NCBI GenBank assembly: GCA_021827245.1
Contig: JAKAWN010000100.1
Span: 1-17,573, forward strand
Length of the DNA: 17,573 nt
Direction: 5' to 3'
From: Acidobacteriota bacterium
Lineage (GTDB): Bacteria > Acidobacteriota > Terriglobia > UBA7540
The notes beneath the pieces were generated by a model that saw only the letters and a list, made by a program, of their open reading frames with translations, did not search any database and was not told where the DNA came from. Every line of letters begins with the position of its first letter. The first letter of the stretch is position 1. Shown one piece after another: positions 1 through 7,031 of this stretch. The position numbers and the translations under genes were made by a program.

Positions 1-2
1 CG

Positions 3-317
3 ATCTGTTCACTTGAAGATAGCCAGAGGGCTAGGTCCGCTTGTGTAAGTTATCTGCAGACGTGTTTGATCTATTTTTTCCCGGAAAGGCCCGACATCAT
101 TGAGCGGTCGGAACGACTGGCCAAACAACTTGGAGGACGGCTTGAAGCCCCACGCTTGTCCTGGAAGTATTCGTGGATCAAGGCGTTGTTTGGCTGGGGT
201 CTTGCCAAGCGAGCCAAGCTATTCCTTCCCCGGGTTAGGTGGTCCTTCCAAAGGAGTTTAAGCAAGGCGTTGCTTCATCGGGACAAGGGAAGATGTGAAG
301 CGGGTCTGCAAACATGA
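3..317 (+). CDS. 3' end of an unrecognised gene, truncated by the window start
   Basis: The frame is open from base 3 to the stop ending at 317 with no internal stop, so this is probably the C-terminal ~104 residues of a gene that begins outside the window. The only candidate internal start is a TTG at 66. The segment is basic, with a Phe-Phe-Pro-Glu-Arg-Pro stretch and an Arg/Lys-rich end containing several Trp residues. I recognise no family motif. The downstream context (FemAB-like, PaaK-like and glycosyltransferase genes) makes a polysaccharide-related enzyme possible, but nothing in the residues shows it. It could also be a decayed remnant or a chance open frame. Confidence 0.35.
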   Translation: MCSLEDSQRARSACVSYLQTCLIYFFPERPDIIERSERLAKQLGGRLEAPRLSWKYSWIKALFGWGLAKRAKLFLPRVRWSFQRSLSKALLHRDKGRCEAGLQT

Positions 318-727
318 AAGCGGGAGGTTGACTTTGCGGTTCCACCACGACTGTCGATCTTGTCGAATAGATTTGCTTTTGTGACTCATCTTTATCCGTT
401 GTTCCATATAAGTGCTCTGAAAAGGCTTGCCTGAACTGCTTTCAGGTTGGGAAGAAACTGGCTGTACGTGCGGGTTTGGTTTTCCCTTCATCGCTTTAGG
501 ACAGCTCTGCTAAGTCGTTGTTTTTGAATGAACGAATCCTTATGGCGCGTAAGTGTGACGTTCCCTGCCGAAAACGAACAGGCTCGGCTCCTGAACCTTT
601 TCTGTTCCCTTGTCCAGTAGCTTGAGGTGAGATGCAGTTTGTATACTGTCTGTACTATATGTGTGTCCGTTATGATTACTATGGTAGCGGCACCTTTGAA
701 ACAACGAATTTGAAGGGCAGAGCAGAA
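318..727. other. non-coding gap before the beta-helix gene
   Basis: I see no convincing gene in these ~410 bases. There is a small hairpin (6-bp arms 430-435 and 441-446, 5-base loop) without a following T-run, so it is a poor terminator candidate. The AT-rich stretch around 638-675 may hold the promoter for the exported protein, but I could not find a well-spaced -35/-10 pair. Confidence 0.5.
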
Positions 728-2575
728 ATGAACCGTAAATTGTCATTGCTGTTTTGTGTGGCTGTTTTTGGGATTTCTGGGTCTATGTTTGCTCAGAATG
801 CAAACGGGATTATCGCCCCAAGCAGGATGATTGACTGGAGTAGCGCTGGGGTAGAAGGCGGCATACCGAACCGCACGACTGTCTGTGCCACACTGAGCCC
901 CGGGGCGAGCGCCTCGCAGATCAACAACGCTATTTCTTCTTGTCCAAGCGGGCAAGTCGTTTCTCTTGCGGCAGGCACTTATAACCTTAGCGGCATGATT
1001 GAGTTCTACCAGAAAAGCGGAGTAACCCTGAGAGGTGCGGGCTCGAATGAGACCTTTCTGGTATTTACCGGACGTGGGAGTTGCAACGGGTTTGCGGCCG
1101 AGATCTGTATTCATGGTTCCCCGATCAGCATTTCCTCGCCCAATAACCTCGCCAACTGGACCGGGGGATACTCTCAAGGTACTACGCAGATTACGCTCGA
1201 CAATACGACAAATCTCAGAGTCGGTGATTTGATCGCTCTCGACCAGACCAACGATGCTTCCGACACGGGAAGCGTGCTCTTCTGCGATGCTTCCGGCTCC
1301 TGCTCTTCTGAAGGTCCCGGAGGGATTTACAGGTCGGGGCGCGAGGAAAGCCAGATGGTGACTGCAACCGCCATCAATGGCAATGTTGTGACCATTTCAC
1401 CAGGCCTCTACATGGCCAACTGGACTTCCTCCAAGAGTCCCCAAGCCTATTGGCCCACGGCTATGTCAACTATGGATGGAATCGAAGCCCTTTCTATAGA
1501 CAGCTCCAGCGATACTGGCAGCACAGGCATTCAGTACGGCGCTGGGATCATGATCAATGCGGCCACCAACTCCTGGGTCAAGAATGTACGCTCAATCAAC
1601 GCTGGCCGCGCTCACGTCTGGCTCTATCTTACGAACCATTGCAGCGTGGTTGACAGCTATTTCTACGGCACCCAGAACGGCACGACTTCTGAATACGCCA
1701 TTGAAGACGATCGAGATTCGGACAGTCTGGTCATGAACAATATCTTCCAGCATATTGTTTCACCTCTCATCATCGACCCGGCGAGCGGAACCGTTATCGC
1801 CTACAACTATACAATTGACGACTGGTATTATGCTGCTTCTGGGATGTGGCCTGGAATCATGCTTCACGGCGGCGGCACTTTGGATCTTTTTGAAGGCAAT
1901 GAGGGTAGTGGCTTCCAAGCCGATGCAATCCACGGTACGCATAACCTGATGACGCTATTCAGAAACCGCTTCCTGGGCTGGGAGACTGGGAAAACCACTA
2001 ATACCATTCCCGTTCAGGTCGAGGCTTACAGCAGGTTCTTTAACGTAATCGGAAATGTCCTCGGAGAGCCCGGTTACCATACCCAGTATGAAGATTTGGC
2101 TCCCAGTGGGACAAATGGCGCAAAATCCATTTATGTATTGGGGTGGTCCACCGGCGGTGGGGGCACCGCTGGTAACTTGGCTGACGACCCAAGAGTGGCT
2201 TCAACTCTCATGCGATGGGGTAACTACGATACTGTCACCAATACAACACACTGGGATTCCTCCGAGGTGCCGAGCGCGTTGTCCCAATACGCCAATCCTG
2301 TACCATCGAGTCAGGCTCTGCCGGCTTCGTTCTTTCTCTCCAGCAAACCGAGTTGGTGGGGAACCCCTTGGGGAAATCCGCCATGGCCAGCTATCGGACC
2401 TGATGTAACAGGCGGTACGGGTCCGGGTGGGCACTCCTATGACATCCCCGCGAAACTCTGTTACGACAACACGTCCAAGGACAGCAACGGTATCTTGAAC
2501 TTTAGCGCCACGAGTTGCTATACAAGTTCACCTGCGCCTGCCGCGCCAACAAATCTCGGCGCCACGGCTCACTAG
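728..2575 (+). CDS. secreted pectate-lyase-like right-handed beta-helix protein
   Basis: The product has 615 residues from the ATG at 728. An upstream ATG at 632 would put 32 unsuited residues ahead of a clear signal peptide (Met-Asn-Arg-Lys, a hydrophobic core to about residue 18, then Ala-Gln), so 728 is preferred. The mature part is rich in Gly, Ser, Thr and Asn, with the repeating short-strand pattern of parallel beta-helix proteins: an early segment of the 'Gly-Thr-Tyr-Asn-Leu ... Val-Thr-Leu-Arg-Gly-Ala-Gly' type, then repeated turns around residues 250-400. Such proteins are usually polysaccharide lyases or surface carbohydrate-binding proteins; I cannot name a substrate or catalytic residues. 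Several Cys residues suggest disulfides after export. The last ~15 residues are Ala/Pro-rich and stop where a fibronectin type III domain would normally begin. The protein is probably separate from the biosynthetic block downstream. Confidence 0.85.
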   Translation: MNRKLSLLFCVAVFGISGSMFAQNANGIIAPSRMIDWSSAGVEGGIPNRTTVCATLSPGASASQINNAISSCPSGQVVSLAAGTYNLSGMIEFYQKSGVTLRGAGSNETFLVFTGRGSCNGFAAEICIHGSPISISSPNNLANWTGGYSQGTTQITLDNTTNLRVGDLIALDQTNDASDTGSVLFCDASGSCSSEGPGGIYRSGREESQMVTATAINGNVVTISPGLYMANWTSSKSPQAYWPTAMSTMDGIEALSIDSSSDTGSTGIQYGAGIMINAATNSWVKNVRSINAGRAHVWLYLTNHCSVVDSYFYGTQNGTTSEYAIEDDRDSDSLVMNNIFQHIVSPLIIDPASGTVIAYNYTIDDWYYAASGMWPGIMLHGGGTLDLFEGNEGSGFQADAIHGTHNLMTLFRNRFLGWETGKTTNTIPVQVEAYSRFFNVIGNVLGEPGYHTQYEDLAPSGTNGAKSIYVLGWSTGGGGTAGNLADDPRVASTLMRWGNYDTVTNTTHWDSSEVPSALSQYANPVPSSQALPASFFLSSKPSWWGTPWGNPPWPAIGPDVTGGTGPGGHSYDIPAKLCYDNTSKDSNGILNFSATSCYTSSPAPAAPTNLGATAH

Positions 2576-2945
2576 AATTCGTATCGTAAACCCGGGCGGT
2601 GGAAAGCCCGGAACACTCGCGAAAACCTTGCCAATGGCTCTGGCCAATTAAGGAGAGAAAGAGCCTTGGAAACAGTGGCTGTGTGGAGGGTTGCAGCCCT
2701 GAGACATACCCGAATATCGATGCACTGAAATAAGTGGAACTATTCCGAACCTTTTTCGTGTCGTGTCGATACAAAAGACACACTCGTTGTGGTCTGACTA
2801 TCTGTAATTCACCTCACTAAATTACCGAGCGAAATACATACAGCTAAAGCACGCAAAGCAGCGGAGTGCCGCGCGGTGCGTTGCTGGATTTCCACGAATG
2901 AGAACGTAGCAAGCGCCCAACAGCGTAGCCACGTACCCTTGCGTC
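2576..2945. other. non-coding gap rich in hairpins
   Basis: No gene is supported in these 370 bases. Besides the hairpin at 2592-2611, there is a second stem of 10 bp with one bulged T (2631-2641 with 2660-2669, 18-base loop) and a GC-rich hairpin at 2861-2872, flanked by bases that could extend it (2849-2852 with 2876-2879). The region probably contains the end of the beta-helix transcript and the start of the FemAB-like transcript. I could not match it to a known riboswitch. Confidence 0.5.
2592..2611 (+). terminator. hairpin after the beta-helix gene, possible terminator
   Basis: A perfect 6-bp GC-only stem (2592-2597 with 2606-2611, 8-base loop) begins 16 bases after the stop codon. There is no T-tract, so a factor-independent terminator is not established; it may protect a 3' end or act with Rho. 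Confidence 0.4.
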
Positions 2946-3983
2946 ATGATCTATCAAATCAACCCTCTTAGCGATCGTCGATGGGACACCTTTGTTGAAA
3001 GGCACCCCCACTCCTCAATTTTCCACAGGTCAGGGTGGTTGGAGGCGCTGCGGCGGACATACGGCTACGAACCGGTTGTTTATACCACTTCGGCGCCGCA
3101 TGAGGAATTGAGGAACGGCCTGGCGTTCTGCGGAGTTTCCAGTTGGCTTACAGGCAAAAGGCTTGTTTCCCTCCCGTTTTCCGACCACTGTGATCCTTTG
3201 CTGGATAAGGACGCCTCCGCCTCAGCCCTATTAGAAGGTTTGTACAAAGAGCAGAAGAGTCAGAGGTGGAACTACGTGGAGTTTCGGCCGCGGCATGACT
3301 TCGCGGGCCTGCAATCCGGGGTGGAACCAAGTGAGAGCTACTGTTTTCACACGATTGATCTGGGGCGCGATGAGAAGACAATTTTCCTAGATTTTCACAA
3401 AGATTGTATTCAAAGGAAGATTCATCGCGCAGACAAAGCCAAGATGAAATACGTGGAGGGCCGATCAAGCTCCTTATTGCAGATGTTCTACCGCCTGTTC
3501 GTTCAGACCCGGCAGCGGCAGCGTGTCCCTCCGCAGCCATTTCGGTGGTTCGAAAACTTGTCCGAGTGCCTGGGCCCTGCAATGCAAATCCGGGCTGCGC
3601 TTTATGGCGACCAGGTCGCGGGATGCATGGTGACTTTGCGCCATCAAGAAACGCTGGTCTACAAATATGGTTGCTCCGATCCCAAGCTCAATAAATATGG
3701 CGGGATGCCGTGGCTTTTCTGGAAAACAATCCAGCACTCAAAAGACCTTGACCTGGTTGAGCTCGACCTTGGCCGCTCGGGGTGGGGCAACCCGGGACTC
3801 ATTGCTTTCAAGGATCGCCTCGGCGGAAAACGAATTCCACTGAACTATTGGAAACACCCGCAACCGTCGGCGCACACTTCCGTATTGGGGACGCTCAAAC
3901 GGCCTGCCGGGTGGGTATTTGGACACACTCCCTTGCCGGTTCTTACCGTTGCGGGCCGGCTACTGTATCGGCACATTGGTTGA
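2946..3983 (+). CDS. FemAB-like / GNAT-fold acyltransferase
   Basis: This 345-residue protein has the layout of FemAB-related acyltransferases found with exosortase/PEP-CTERM and exopolysaccharide loci. The N-terminus has the typical 'hp-x-ss-ifh-x-sgWl-ealr-x-tyg' opening (about residues 20-45). A GNAT half follows, covering 'Gln-Val-Ala-Gly-Cys-Met-Val' and 'Tyr-Lys-Tyr-Gly-Cys-Ser' (about 220-250), and then the family's closing 'Asp-Leu-Gly-Arg-Ser ... Gly-Leu-Ile-Ala-Phe-Lys' (about 275-292). FemAB enzymes transfer aminoacyl or acyl groups onto amines in cell-wall or exported molecules, acting in the cytoplasm or at the inner membrane face. No Shine-Dalgarno sequence is obvious before 2946. 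The gene lies 243 bases upstream of the PaaK-like gene, so it may be a separate transcription unit. An exosortase or PEP-CTERM substrate is not visible in the window. Confidence 0.75.
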   Translation: MIYQINPLSDRRWDTFVERHPHSSIFHRSGWLEALRRTYGYEPVVYTTSAPHEELRNGLAFCGVSSWLTGKRLVSLPFSDHCDPLLDKDASASALLEGLYKEQKSQRWNYVEFRPRHDFAGLQSGVEPSESYCFHTIDLGRDEKTIFLDFHKDCIQRKIHRADKAKMKYVEGRSSSLLQMFYRLFVQTRQRQRVPPQPFRWFENLSECLGPAMQIRAALYGDQVAGCMVTLRHQETLVYKYGCSDPKLNKYGGMPWLFWKTIQHSKDLDLVELDLGRSGWGNPGLIAFKDRLGGKRIPLNYWKHPQPSAHTSVLGTLKRPAGWVFGHTPLPVLTVAGRLLYRHIG

Positions 3984-4028
3984 TCGTCATTTTGCGTGAC
4001 CTTTCGCCATTATTAATCTAATGAATCA

Positions 4029-4099
4029 GGCCGGGATTTCAGAGCTTGCTCGTGCGGCATAGCAATCGATAGAGGTAGTCTTTTCGGGATCTCCCGGCC
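4029..4099. repeat. 8-bp perfect inverted repeat with 55-base spacer
   Basis: Arms at 4029-4036 and 4092-4099 are exact reverse complements and GC-rich. They could close a large stem-loop at the end of the FemAB-like transcript or be a chance pair; there is no T-run. Confidence 0.3.
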
Positions 4100-4133
4100 A
4101 TAGTTCAAACCTGGTTGCTGGAATGTCGTGTCA

Positions 4134-4164
4134 ACAGTACGGGTCAGTCGACTTGTCGTGCTGT
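4134..4164. promoter_or_regulatory. interrupted palindrome upstream of the cluster, candidate operator
   Basis: Two 8-base arms (4134-4141 and 4157-4164) pair at seven Watson-Crick positions and one G-T. A central GTCGAC palindrome (4147-4152) is almost exactly concentric with them, giving a 31-base dyad that ends 62 bases before the PaaK-like start codon. Size and place fit a binding site for a dimeric regulator. No regulator gene is present in the window, and I found no convincing -35/-10 around it. Confidence 0.35.
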
Positions 4165-4226
4165 ATCTAATTCACGGAGCTGTTGCTCAGTGCCAGAGTG
4201 CCAGACGTCCATAGATCGGAGCCAGA

Positions 4227-5927
4227 ATGCGAAAATACCTGAGATTCATTGACGGATTTAGAAGATTCCACAAGCTGCGTATGGAGCCCGAAGAGGCGGT
4301 TGCTTTGGCACGCACGTTCATCAAGGAACGCGTTGCGGCCCGAAACGAAAACTTTCTCAATTTTGTCGAGAAAGGCATCTTCCAGTTTTCCAGGAGCCCG
4401 TATCGAAATCTGCTGGCCGCTCGGAAAATCAAATTCAACGATCTCAAAGCATGGGTTTTGCGGGATGGGATCGAATCCGCGTTGCGTGCCTTGGAAAGCG
4501 AAGGCGTCTATTTTACGGTGGATGAATTCAAGGGGAGGGTGCCCGTAAAGAGAAACGGGATGAAGTTCCGGTGCGACGCGAAAATGTTTGACAATCCCTT
4601 CCTCGCCGAGGCTTACGAAGTGCGGAGCGGCGCAACCCGGAGCGCCGGAACGAGGATTCGGATTGACTTTGATTACCTTCACCAGCGGTCGCTTTATGAT
4701 GCTCTACTTCTCGATATCCACGGCTGCCTTACCTCACCAGTGGCCAATTGGTTTCCCGTTTTTCCCGGTGCGCCCGGCATCAATTCCAGCCTGAGATTCG
4801 CGCACATTGGCAATCCTGCCCGGCGGTGGTTTTCACAGGTCGATGAAAACAGGCTCAAGATCGGCTGGGAAAGAAAGTGGGGGAAGAAACTGATTTACGT
4901 GCTCAGCCGAATATACGGATGCCCCTTGGCAACCGCTGAGTATGTCGATCTGAATCACGCGCAGACGGTGGCTAAATGGGCTTCGCGCATGCTCGAAGAG
5001 CACGAATCCTGTGTGGTCTATACCTTCGCCGCATCAGCCGCCAGAGTCTGCATGGCTGCTGCCGACTTGAACTTGAACATCAAGGGCACGAAGTTCCTGG
5101 TGACGGGTGAACCGCTCACTCCGCAGAAAATGAAGGAAATTGAATCAGCAGGCGCTTCTGCGGTCCCGGTTTACGGGATCTCGGAAGCAGGCGTGATCGC
5201 TTCCGGATGCGATAAATCATCCGACATAAGCGACCATTGCCATCTGTATAAGGACACCACCGCAATCATCACCCGCCAGTGTGCTGTCCCGTATTCTGAC
5301 GCTACCGTAGGGTCTTATCTTTTCACGAACATACTTTACGAATCGCCCAAATTGCTGCTGAACGTGGACATGGGTGATTATGGAGACCTCGACGTAAGCC
5401 CTTGCGACTGTGGGTTTGGGAAAGTCGGTTTTGATGTTCACCTTAGCGGCATTCGGAGTTATGAAAAGCTCACGGGTGAAGGAGTGACGTTTGTTAACAC
5501 CGACTTCATTTGGATTATCGAGAAGAAACTCCCTGAAAGTTTCGGTGGAAAAAGCACAGACTATCAGCTTGTTGAAGTGGAAAGCCATGACGGAATACCG
5601 CATTTGTGTCTTCTGGTCTGCCCCCGGGTCGGAAATGTTAATGAAACTCAATTAATAAGCACCTTCCTGAGGCTGCTGAAAGGGGCCGAGGACAGGCTAT
5701 GGGCACAAGCCGGAACAGAGATGTGGAGTCAATCAGGGATGATACGAGTCGTCCGGGATTTTCCCATCCCAACAGCAAGCGGAAAAATCCTGCCATTCTA
5801 TCTTATGAAATCACATACGGACTCATCACGGAGCACACGGTCTATAAGAGGAGGCGACTATGGGATTCCCAGCGCAGAGGATGAGAAGGCTACGCCAGAA
5901 TGGCGCATTTCGACGCTTAGTTCGTGA
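4227..5927 (+). CDS. PaaK/CapK-like adenylate-forming enzyme (carboxylate-activating)
   Basis: This 566-residue protein is related to the phenylacetate-CoA ligase/CapK/LuxE branch of the ANL superfamily. These enzymes adenylate a carboxylic acid and then form a thioester or other acyl product. Visible landmarks are a divergent phosphate-binding loop (about 133-144, Arg-Ser-Gly-Ala-Thr-Arg-Ser-Ala-Gly-Thr), the Tyr-Gly-Ile-Ser-Glu-Ala-Gly motif (316-322), the Gly-Asp-Tyr-Gly-Asp-Leu motif (383-388), a Cys-x-Cys-Gly segment (393-396) before a 'Gly-Ile-Arg' hinge, and the C-terminal lysine in Ala-Ser-Gly-Lys (Lys520). The start has CGGAG 5 bases upstream. The last ~40 residues lie beyond the catalytic lysine and look unstructured, and the gene runs 68 bases into hemB. 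PaaK-like genes also occur in capsule loci, so the substrate is open. In this setting a pyrrole or levulinate-type acid is a plausible inference only. Confidence 0.75.
   Translation: MRKYLRFIDGFRRFHKLRMEPEEAVALARTFIKERVAARNENFLNFVEKGIFQFSRSPYRNLLAARKIKFNDLKAWVLRDGIESALRALESEGVYFTVDEFKGRVPVKRNGMKFRCDAKMFDNPFLAEAYEVRSGATRSAGTRIRIDFDYLHQRSLYDALLLDIHGCLTSPVANWFPVFPGAPGINSSLRFAHIGNPARRWFSQVDENRLKIGWERKWGKKLIYVLSRIYGCPLATAEYVDLNHAQTVAKWASRMLEEHESCVVYTFAASAARVCMAAADLNLNIKGTKFLVTGEPLTPQKMKEIESAGASAVPVYGISEAGVIASGCDKSSDISDHCHLYKDTTAIITRQCAVPYSDATVGSYLFTNILYESPKLLLNVDMGDYGDLDVSPCDCGFGKVGFDVHLSGIRSYEKLTGEGVTFVNTDFIWIIEKKLPESFGGKSTDYQLVEVESHDGIPHLCLLVCPRVGNVNETQLISTFLRLLKGAEDRLWAQAGTEMWSQSGMIRVVRDFPIPTASGKILPFYLMKSHTDSSRSTRSIRGGDYGIPSAEDEKATPEWRISTLSS
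5849..5854 (+). promoter_or_regulatory. strong ribosome binding site inside the PaaK-like gene, sets the hemB start
   Basis: AGGAGG lies 5 bases before the ATG at 5860. It supports the hemB start at 5860 although the preceding gene does not stop until 5927, so hemB translation is probably coupled to the upstream gene. Confidence 0.8.
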
Positions 5928-6864
5928 AACAACACTCTCGGTTGACGATCTGCTTCAACCGTTTTTTGTAGTGCCCGGTCATGGAATTAAGGAGGAGATC
6001 GGCTCCCTGCCAGGGAACTGCCATCTTTCCATCGATTGCCTTGTAGAAGAAGTCAAGAAAGCACAGGCTCTTGGGGTGCCGGCTATGCTACTTTTCGGCG
6101 TTCCCGACGCGAAGGATAAGGATCTTTTCGCTGCCGAGGCATACTCTCCCCGTGGCATTGTCCAGGAAGCGGTAAGAGCTATAAAGCGCAAAGTACCGGA
6201 TATCCTGGTCACCACGGACGTATGCCTCTGCGAATACACTCCGCACAGCCATTGTGGAATTCTTGAGAACGGTTATCTGGTGAACGACAAGTCTCTGGAG
6301 CTTTTGGCCAAGACGGCAGTGTCTCATGCGGAAGCGGGTTCTGACATGGTTGCGCCCGCTGCCATGCTGGATGGCCAGATCGGAGCTATGCGGCAGGCAC
6401 TGGATTCCCATGGCTTCCAGAATCTGCCCATCATGGCCTATTCCGCAAAGTTCGCGTCCAAACTCTACGAACCATTTTTCAAAGAAGGGACTCAGTCGGC
6501 CCTGTCCAACGGCAACAAGAAAACGCACCAAATGCCCTTCTATAACACCAATGAGGCAATGCGTGAGATCGCTCTCGATATCGAAGAGGGCGCCGATATC
6601 ATCATGGTGAAGCCCGCACTCTTTTATCTCGACGTCGTTTACCGGGCCAAACAGCAGTTCCAGATGCCGCTGGCGGTTTACAACGTAAGTGGTGAATGCG
6701 CCATGATCGATGCCGCAGCGCGGCTCGGCCGCCTGGACAGGAACCGCATCATGTTTGAGGCCTTGGCATGCATGAAAAGGGCGGGCGCAGATATCATTAT
6801 CACCTATGCCGCGATGCAGGTTGCGCAGTGCCTTAGGGGAAGACAGGTATGTGTGGAGTCTTAG
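5860..6864 (+). CDS. hemB: divergent porphobilinogen synthase (delta-aminolevulinate dehydratase) homolog
   Basis: The 334-residue protein matches the whole family fold and length. Canonical enzymes condense two ALA molecules to porphobilinogen in the cytoplasm. Visible are the zinc-type Cys122-x-Cys124 ... Cys132 set with Asp120, both Schiff-base lysines (Lys197 in Ala-Lys-Phe-Ala-Ser and Lys251 in Met-Val-Lys-Pro), and the P-site residues Tyr274, Ser277 and Tyr316. Several otherwise near-invariant residues differ: Ala-Pro-Ser-Asp-Met-Met-Asp-Gly-Arg reads Ala-Pro-Ala-Ala-Met-Leu-Asp-Gly-Gln (165-173), and Tyr-Gly-Pro-Phe-Arg reads Tyr-Glu-Pro-Phe-Phe (203-207). The first residue of the later Arg pair is Lys220. 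In the canonical enzyme these arginines (human 209 and 221) bind the A-side ALA carboxylate. The fold is certain; the exact substrate pair is not, so the symbol marks homology. It is followed by hemA after 167 bases. Confidence 0.9.
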   Translation: MGFPAQRMRRLRQNGAFRRLVRETTLSVDDLLQPFFVVPGHGIKEEIGSLPGNCHLSIDCLVEEVKKAQALGVPAMLLFGVPDAKDKDLFAAEAYSPRGIVQEAVRAIKRKVPDILVTTDVCLCEYTPHSHCGILENGYLVNDKSLELLAKTAVSHAEAGSDMVAPAAMLDGQIGAMRQALDSHGFQNLPIMAYSAKFASKLYEPFFKEGTQSALSNGNKKTHQMPFYNTNEAMREIALDIEEGADIIMVKPALFYLDVVYRAKQQFQMPLAVYNVSGECAMIDAAARLGRLDRNRIMFEALACMKRAGADIIITYAAMQVAQCLRGRQVCVES

Positions 6865-6972
6865 GAGCTGTCCGGACCTTGCGATAATTGCCAGCACAGC
6901 GCAGAGTAATAGCGATCCCTCAAGGACTTGCCGGTCGCTCCAGTCTCAAAACCGAAGAAATTCCTCGTATCG

Positions 6973-6982
6973 GGAAATTTCC
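6973..6982. promoter_or_regulatory. 10-bp perfect palindrome between hemB and hemA
   Basis: GGAAATTTCC is its own reverse complement and sits 49 bases before the hemA start. It could be a regulator site or a chance AT-centred palindrome; nothing else supports a role. Confidence 0.2.
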
Positions 6983-7031
6983 GGCCCGAAGCATCGTTCA
7001 AGTTCGGAGAAAATGCGAGGTTACCTCTACC

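Noticed and set aside
743..1177. 144-codon minus-strand frame opposite the beta-helix gene
   Set aside because: It lies inside a gene with a signal peptide and consistent fold; the translation is basic and featureless.
2842..2900. Possible cyclic-di-GMP riboswitch (an ACGCAAAGC string near 2851)
   Set aside because: Only one short string matches the aptamer core; the paired stems and second conserved segment are missing.
6088..6897. 269-codon minus-strand frame opposite hemB
   Set aside because: It is antisense to the strongly conserved hemB gene and its translation shows no family features; it is a shadow of hemB codon use.
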